DNA of 44,045 bases. Origin: JAEUPI01 sp036520715. GTDB lineage: Bacteria > Pseudomonadota > Gammaproteobacteria > Burkholderiales > Burkholderiaceae_C. The stretch lies in the NCBI GenBank assembly GCA_036520715.1, contig DATDJF010000361.1, forward strand, positions 1-44,045. Reading direction: 5' to 3'. The position numbers and the translations under genes are program-made. A model generated the notes under the pieces. The model did not search any database, was not told where the DNA came from, and was given only the letters and a program-made list of their open reading frames with translations. Shown here piece after piece: positions 39,708-44,045 of this stretch (within the stretch, counting starts at the first letter, position 1; the number at the start of each line of letters is the position of its first letter).

Positions 39708-40967
39708 CAGGGGCGGCGACCTGCGCAAGGCCAGCATCACGATGCCCAGCAGATTGATCAGTTCACCCACCAGCATGCCCACCAACGCACCCGCCGCGCC
39801 GAAACGTTGCATGGCCGCATAGCTGACCACCAGCGAGAGCATGGCGCAGCCGAGCGTGAGCAAGGTCAACACCCGAAACCGCCCTTGTGCCGTGAGCAGG
39901 TAGGCGAGTTGATCGCGCAGCACCATGACGAAGAAGGCCCCGCCCCACAGCAGCAACAGCAGGTCGCGCTGGGGGAACTCCTTCTTGACCAGGACGCCGA
40001 AGATCCAGTCGCGCGACAGCCACACGATCGCGAAATACACCAACGCAATCACGCTCAGGCCGGCGGCCATCAGACACAGGCGGCGCAGCACGAGCGCGAA
40101 GTCGTGGCGATGCAGCCAGCCCGAGGCGACCGGCAGCATCAGTGTGCCGATGCCGCTGGACAGCAGATTCACCGGCATCAACAGCAAGCGCGTTGCCGCC
40201 AGCGCTGCCACGGCGCTGACGTCGAGCGTGGCGGCCACGAGGTAGATGTAGCCCTGGCCGAAGGTCCAGTGTGTGGCGGCGCCGAGCGTGGACCAGACCA
40301 CGAGCGGCGCAAAGCGGCGCAGCCCGCCCGGCGCGGCGTCACGGTTCCAGGGCTCGTGGCGCTGCACGGTTCGCGACAGCAGAGCCCCGCTCACCAAGGC
40401 GGCCACGCCCATCGAGAAGATGCCCGCGGCTGCCGGCATCGGCGTGAAGGTGGCGATCCAGACGCACGCCACCACCAGCACGACATGGGCGGCGTCGGCG
40501 CGCAGCACGCCGCCGGGTTGGCGATGGGCGAACAACACCACGCGAAAGTACTCGCGGTGCAGGATCACGAGCGTCGCGCCCACGGCGGCCAGCATCAATG
40601 GGCCGCTGTGCACGTCAAGCACCCGCGCCACCCACAGGCCCAGCGTCACCAGCACCAGCGCCGTACCGGCGATGGGCAGCATGCGCCGCAGCGTCCGATA
40701 CAGGCCCCCGACCAGATCGGCGCGCTCCTGAGCGCCGAGTTGCCCCATGCGTGTGGACAACGGCGGCGTGAACATCGCGTTCTGCAGCGAGACCGCCAGG
40801 AGAATCGCGTTCGAAGCCAGGATGAAGTAGGCATATTGCGCGTCCGCCGTGCTGCGGATCAACATCAGGTTCACCGCGAAGCTGGCAGCCGACAGCAAGG
40901 TCTGGCTGACCACGGCGCTGCTGAGCAGGCGCGCGAACGCGACACGCTGGTGCCGGCGGTCGTTCAA
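39690..40967 (-). CDS. Polysaccharide flippase (Wzx-like)
   Basis: Encodes 425 residues from a TTG overlapping the glycosyltransferase stop by 4 nt. About 12 hydrophobic segments, with SAASFAVNLMLIRSTADAQY near the start and LLMPVNLLSSGIGTLMLP in the middle, fit the MOP/PST flippase superfamily. These move lipid-linked oligosaccharide across the inner membrane. The C-terminal residues (LRRSPPLAAAAA) lie inside the direct repeat. It is the last gene of the cluster and was probably convergent with the acyltransferase before the regulators came between them. Confidence 0.8.
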   Translation of the reverse strand: MNDRRHQRVAFARLLSSAVVSQTLLSAASFAVNLMLIRSTADAQYAYFILASNAILLAVSLQNAMFTPPLSTRMGQLGAQERADLVGGLYRTLRRMLPIAGTALVLVTLGLWVARVLDVHSGPLMLAAVGATLVILHREYFRVVLFAHRQPGGVLRADAAHVVLVVACVWIATFTPMPAAAGIFSMGVAALVSGALLSRTVQRHEPWNRDAAPGGLRRFAPLVVWSTLGAATHWTFGQGYIYLVAATLDVSAVAALAATRLLLMPVNLLSSGIGTLMLPVASGWLHRHDFALVLRRLCLMAAGLSVIALVYFAIVWLSRDWIFGVLVKKEFPQRDLLLLLWGGAFFVMVLRDQLAYLLTAQGRFRVLTLLTLGCAMLSLVVSYAAMQRFGAAGALVGMLVGELINLLGIVMLALRRSPPLAAAAA

Positions 40968-42148
40968 GGCTGTTCCCGCTTGGTGCGCACCCACTGTGCG
41001 GGGCTGCTCGTGCGCAGCATCAGCATCAACTTCCACACCACAAAGAAGGGCGCGCGCAGCAAGTCGACCAGGCCGAGCAGTCCCACGCCGCTGAGCTGCC
41101 AGCCCCGCAACACGTACAGGGCGAGGCACAAGCCACAGCCCAAGCCCAGCCACAGCCAGCCCGCGAGCGATGCCTCCCACAGGCCCGCGAGGCCAGCGAG
41201 CGCGAGCAACGCGGCGACGTTGGCCGCCACGGATGACAAGGGCCACACCCACAGATCGAGCAGCAGATCCAGGCACACGCCGCCACCGGGGCGCCGCACT
41301 GCCTTCAGCAACGGCCAGCTCTTCGATCGCGCGAGCCACGCCCGGCCGCCTTCCCAGCGTTGGCGCTGTGTGCGCGCCGCCGCTTCGCCTGTCACCATCG
41401 TCGCGGCGACCCAGGCCTCGTCGGCGTAGTGCACGCGATGGCCGGCCAGCCCGAGCGCGATGCCGTACTCGATGTCCTCGGCCAGCGAAAAGGCCCGATA
41501 GGGCACCTGACGCAGCAGCCGGCGCGTGATGCACCACCCGTTGCCGCGCAACCCGCAGGACACCTGGAGTCTTTCGCGCGCCCGCGATCGCACCCGGTGA
41601 AACGACGCCATGGCAATGGCCATCAGGCGCGTGCGCCACGAGGCCTGCGCGTTGCGCACGCCATAGTGGGCCTGCACGACCTTGGCACCGGCCTCGATGC
41701 GCGCGGCGAACGCCTCGAGCAGGTTGGAAGAGACTTCGGTGTCGGCGTCCACCACGACAACTGCGTAAGCCCAGCCGCGCGCCTGACTGGCCTGGAACGC
41801 ACAATCCAGCGCATGACCCTTGCCTCGCAGGGCCATGTCGTGGCGTTCCAGCACCTCGGCGCCGGCCGCGCGCGCCAGCACCGCCGTGTCGTCGCTGCAG
41901 TTGTCGGCCACGACCCAGACACGAAAACACTCGGCGGGCCAATCCAGCTTGAGCAGGCTGGCGATGGCGGACTCGATGACCGCCGCCTCGTTGTGCGCCG
42001 GCACGATGACGTCGAAGCGCAAGCGCCGCGACGGACGCCACGCCGCCGCGGGCTTGCTCGACAGCGAGGTCAGCAGCAGCAGGTACACGCTCATGGCGAC
42101 GGCCGGCAGCGCGAGCGTCAGCAGCAACAGGTTGAGCAGGGTCGTCAT
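40964..42148 (-). CDS. Membrane glycosyltransferase family 2
   Basis: Encodes 394 residues. An N-terminal helix (LLNLLLLTLALPAVAMSVYL) precedes the GT-A domain: FDVIVPAHNEAAVIESAIAS, the metal-binding VVVDADTEV, and the acceptor block RQRWEGGRAW (QxxRW-like), followed by C-terminal helices. This is the layout of processive or lipid-linked sugar transferases. The start at 42148 overlaps the previous stop (ATGA). A longer frame to 42262 is a shadow of the upstream gene. Confidence 0.9.
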   Translation of the reverse strand: MTTLLNLLLLTLALPAVAMSVYLLLLTSLSSKPAAAWRPSRRLRFDVIVPAHNEAAVIESAIASLLKLDWPAECFRVWVVADNCSDDTAVLARAAGAEVLERHDMALRGKGHALDCAFQASQARGWAYAVVVVDADTEVSSNLLEAFAARIEAGAKVVQAHYGVRNAQASWRTRLMAIAMASFHRVRSRARERLQVSCGLRGNGWCITRRLLRQVPYRAFSLAEDIEYGIALGLAGHRVHYADEAWVAATMVTGEAAARTQRQRWEGGRAWLARSKSWPLLKAVRRPGGGVCLDLLLDLWVWPLSSVAANVAALLALAGLAGLWEASLAGWLWLGLGCGLCLALYVLRGWQLSGVGLLGLVDLLRAPFFVVWKLMLMLRTSSPAQWVRTKREQP

Positions 42149-43065
42149 GGGGCCCTGGGTCCGTATTCGCGGTAGTGCCAGCCGAGAAAGATCGACATCT
42201 TTCCCAGGTTGGCCGATGCCTTGAGCAGCCAGAACGCGGCGCGATGTCGGCCGGCCGGCCACGACAGCAGCGCCAGCGCTGCGGCCAGCCCTGTCTGCAA
42301 CAAGGCACGCAGGAACAAACGCGCGCGACCAGCGTGTGTCAAGGTGCCCAGGCGCCCGGCCAATCGGTGGCGCGCAAAGTCCTGGCCGCCGCGCAGCGCG
42401 CGCAGCAACAGCCAGCGCATGGTCAGGCGCGCCGGCTCGACCGGCTCATGCACGACGGCCTCGTCGCACCAGACGATGCAGGCGCCGCGTTGGGCGAGGC
42501 GCATCAGCAGGTCGCCGTCTTCGCCGCCGGTTTGTCCGTAGTCGGGATCGAACGGCTCTGGCGAGTCACGCAGCAAGGCGCCGCACAGCATCACGTTGCC
42601 GAAACGCAGCTTGTTGGCGGGAACGACGGTCCCGGTGCTCATTCGCGCCCAGCTGTAGAAACTGCCGCGCCTTATCCACGCCGGCGCCTCCGCAGGCACC
42701 ACCGGCTCGACCGGACCGAGCACGCCGTCGGCGCCAAAACGCTCGGCGGCCTCAGCGAGCTGACCGAGCCATGTCGCCGGCGCACGTTCGTCGTCATCGA
42801 TGAAGGCCACCCAGTCGCCACTGGACAGTGCCACCGTGCGATTGCGGGTCAGCGAAATGTTCTTCTGCGGCTGGATGTCGTAGCGGATCGGAAACGGAGC
42901 GCCCAGTTGGCGGCGCAGCTCCACCACGGGTCGCGCACTGCCTGCGGGATCGTTATCGACCACCACCACTTCGTTGGGCAGGCGTCGCTGCGCGACGAGG
43001 TCTTCCAGCAGCGTGCCCAGCCGTTGCGGCCGCCGATAGGTCGCGATGCACAGGCTGATGTTCAC
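42145..43065 (-). CDS. Glycosyltransferase family 2
   Basis: Encodes 306 residues from GTG (VNISLCIATYRRPQRLGTLL), with a 4-nt GTGA overlap to the gene before. VVVDNDPAGSARP, GDWVAFIDDDERAP (DDD metal site) and GGEDGDLLMRL are the classic GT2 blocks; the C-terminal region has one or two hydrophobic stretches (LAAALALLSWPAG) that could associate with the membrane. The sugar is unknown. It belongs to the polysaccharide cluster. Confidence 0.9.
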   Translation of the reverse strand: MNISLCIATYRRPQRLGTLLEDLVAQRRLPNEVVVVDNDPAGSARPVVELRRQLGAPFPIRYDIQPQKNISLTRNRTVALSSGDWVAFIDDDERAPATWLGQLAEAAERFGADGVLGPVEPVVPAEAPAWIRRGSFYSWARMSTGTVVPANKLRFGNVMLCGALLRDSPEPFDPDYGQTGGEDGDLLMRLAQRGACIVWCDEAVVHEPVEPARLTMRWLLLRALRGGQDFARHRLAGRLGTLTHAGRARLFLRALLQTGLAAALALLSWPAGRHRAAFWLLKASANLGKMSIFLGWHYREYGPRAP

Positions 43066-44045
43066 GGCGAATGCTGCGAGTCGGTGCGGTCCAGCCGCTT
43101 GGCGGCACGCCAGGCGAGCGTCAATTCCTGGCGCGCGCGGTAAACCATCCAGACCAGCAACATCAGCGCGGACCCGCCGAGCAGCAACGTGACACCCTGC
43201 GACATGGCAAGCAACAGGGCCAGCACCGCGAAGAACAGCAGCCGTATCAAGTGCACCGGGGCTTCGGGCCAGTCTTTGCCGCCGATCCGGTAGACGCAAT
43301 AGGGCACCCACTTGGCCAGCACGTGAGCGCCGATCGCGGCCGCTCCGACCGGGACGATCGGCACCAGCGCAACGAAGGCCCCGGCGCGCGCGAATTGCAG
43401 GCCCGCGAACATCCATACGCGCGTGCCCTTGTCGAAGCGGTTGTACAGGTGGAACCCACCGTGGGTGGCCAGCAGCACCGCGGCCCAGACGGCGAAGTCC
43501 GCCGGCGACGCCATCGCCGGCCAACGCAGTGCGACGATGGCGAGCGCACCGCAGCCGAAGGCCCAGATCCAGGGTTGCCATCGCGGCGTGGCCACCTGCG
43601 ATCCGGCAAACTCAGCGCTGAGCTTGGGGTCGGATTCGAAGCGCGAAGCGACCTGGTCGTTGTCGACGTAGCCGCGTTCATAGATCGCCCAGAACGACAC
43701 CAGCGCCAGGAACAAGCCCAGCACGTGCATCAGCGGCCGGGCCGCCAGCGCGATCGAGCTCAGCAGCCAGAGCGCGAAATCCTCCTGCAGGATGCCGCGC
43801 ACGATGTAGCGCGCCCCCGGTCGCTTGATCAGGGTGAGGTACTGGCCCGGCAGGTAGGCGGCACTCAGCGCCTGGGCGTGGCGCGCTTCGGGCCATACGG
43901 CGCGCAGCGGGCGTGCGCATGCATCGAGCAGCTTGAGATCCTGCGAGGAGTCGGTCAGCACCAGAGCGCGCCGCACGACGTCGTCGCCGAGCGCGCGCTG
44001 CACCAGCTGCAGCTTGCCGTCACGGCGATCCGCAAAGGTCGACCA
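43062..44045 (-). CDS. HAD-like/integral membrane protein, partial (5' end missing)
   Basis: The frame is open to the window edge, so the start lies beyond 44045. The visible 327 codons begin with a soluble part (VLTDSSQDLKLLDAC, like the end of a HAD phosphatase domain). About eight membrane helices follow, with FWAIYERGYVDNDQVASRFE between helices 2 and 3. That (E)xGYxxND block recurs in membrane proteins of polysaccharide and prenyl-lipid clusters, some of them UbiA-like; the name is tentative. It is first in the run of four overlapping genes, so it should act in the same pathway, perhaps on the lipid carrier. Confidence 0.55.
   Translation of the reverse strand, partial: WSTFADRRDGKLQLVQRALGDDVVRRALVLTDSSQDLKLLDACARPLRAVWPEARHAQALSAAYLPGQYLTLIKRPGARYIVRGILQEDFALWLLSSIALAARPLMHVLGLFLALVSFWAIYERGYVDNDQVASRFESDPKLSAEFAGSQVATPRWQPWIWAFGCGALAIVALRWPAMASPADFAVWAAVLLATHGGFHLYNRFDKGTRVWMFAGLQFARAGAFVALVPIVPVGAAAIGAHVLAKWVPYCVYRIGGKDWPEAPVHLIRLLFFAVLALLLAMSQGVTLLLGGSALMLLVWMVYRARQELTLAWRAAKRLDRTDSQHSP

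Noticed and set aside
1..44045. tRNA, rRNA, CRISPR array, prophage or integrase
   Set aside because: I looked for clover-leaf ends, regularly spaced repeats and phage or recombinase motifs and saw none.

Overview
The window is GC-rich (I judge well above 60% G+C, not computed) and its gene content points to a betaproteobacterium of the order Burkholderiales, probably near the Rubrivivax/Leptothrix/Methylibium-type lineages. The main clues are two Bug/TctC-type periplasmic receptors, a DUF1304/CsbD/DUF3309/DUF1328/DUF883 set of small stress-type genes, and several small proteins typical of that order. Codon use is uniform. I saw no tRNA, rRNA, CRISPR array, insertion sequence or phage gene. 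All assignments come from reading translations by eye; no database was searched.

Layout. 1-2.3 kb: the end of a type II secretion gspB gene, then small envelope and stress genes ending in a clear terminator. 2.3-6.5 kb: a four-gene minus-strand operon, Bug receptor - FAD oxidoreductase - SDR - Bug receptor, which looks like an uptake and oxidation module for an organic acid. 6.6-18.5 kb: ordinary housekeeping and accessory genes (AraC-GyrI regulator, M16 peptidase, VOC protein, DHA2 exporter, LRAT-like protein, sterol-desaturase-family hydroxylase, PNPOx-like protein, an Ala-rich protein, a double-thioredoxin-fold protein, quinone oxidoreductase, EamA exporter, DUF2007 protein). 18.5-25.4 kb: an alkylsulfatase-like lipoprotein, a 716-residue protein with two zincin-like motifs and ten 11-residue repeats, a KDG-kinase-type sugar kinase, an atypical SDR and a DUF697-like protein.

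25.5-39.4 kb is the most interesting part. Small stress-type genes, two histidine kinases, an AI-2E-family permease, a SOUL protein and three Crp/Fnr-type regulators are interspersed with nine copies of a 16-bp dyad of form TGT-N10-ACA, the geometry of a CRP-type operator. Two of the regulators are close paralogues, each with an identical 23-bp copy of the site about 115 bp before a conserved TTG start. I infer a local, autoregulated stress regulon. Inside it sits a three-gene cassette: a 66-residue peptide, a JmjC/cupin-type hydroxylase and a FemAB/GNAT-like acyltransferase.

39.7-44.0 kb is a minus-strand polysaccharide cluster (HAD/membrane protein, two GT2 glycosyltransferases, flippase), with every junction a 4-nt overlap. 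A 169-bp direct repeat (about 91% identical, counted by hand) brackets the second and third regulators. One copy is fused to the acyltransferase end and the other to the flippase end, so the regulator pair seems to have entered a once continuous acyltransferase-flippase junction.
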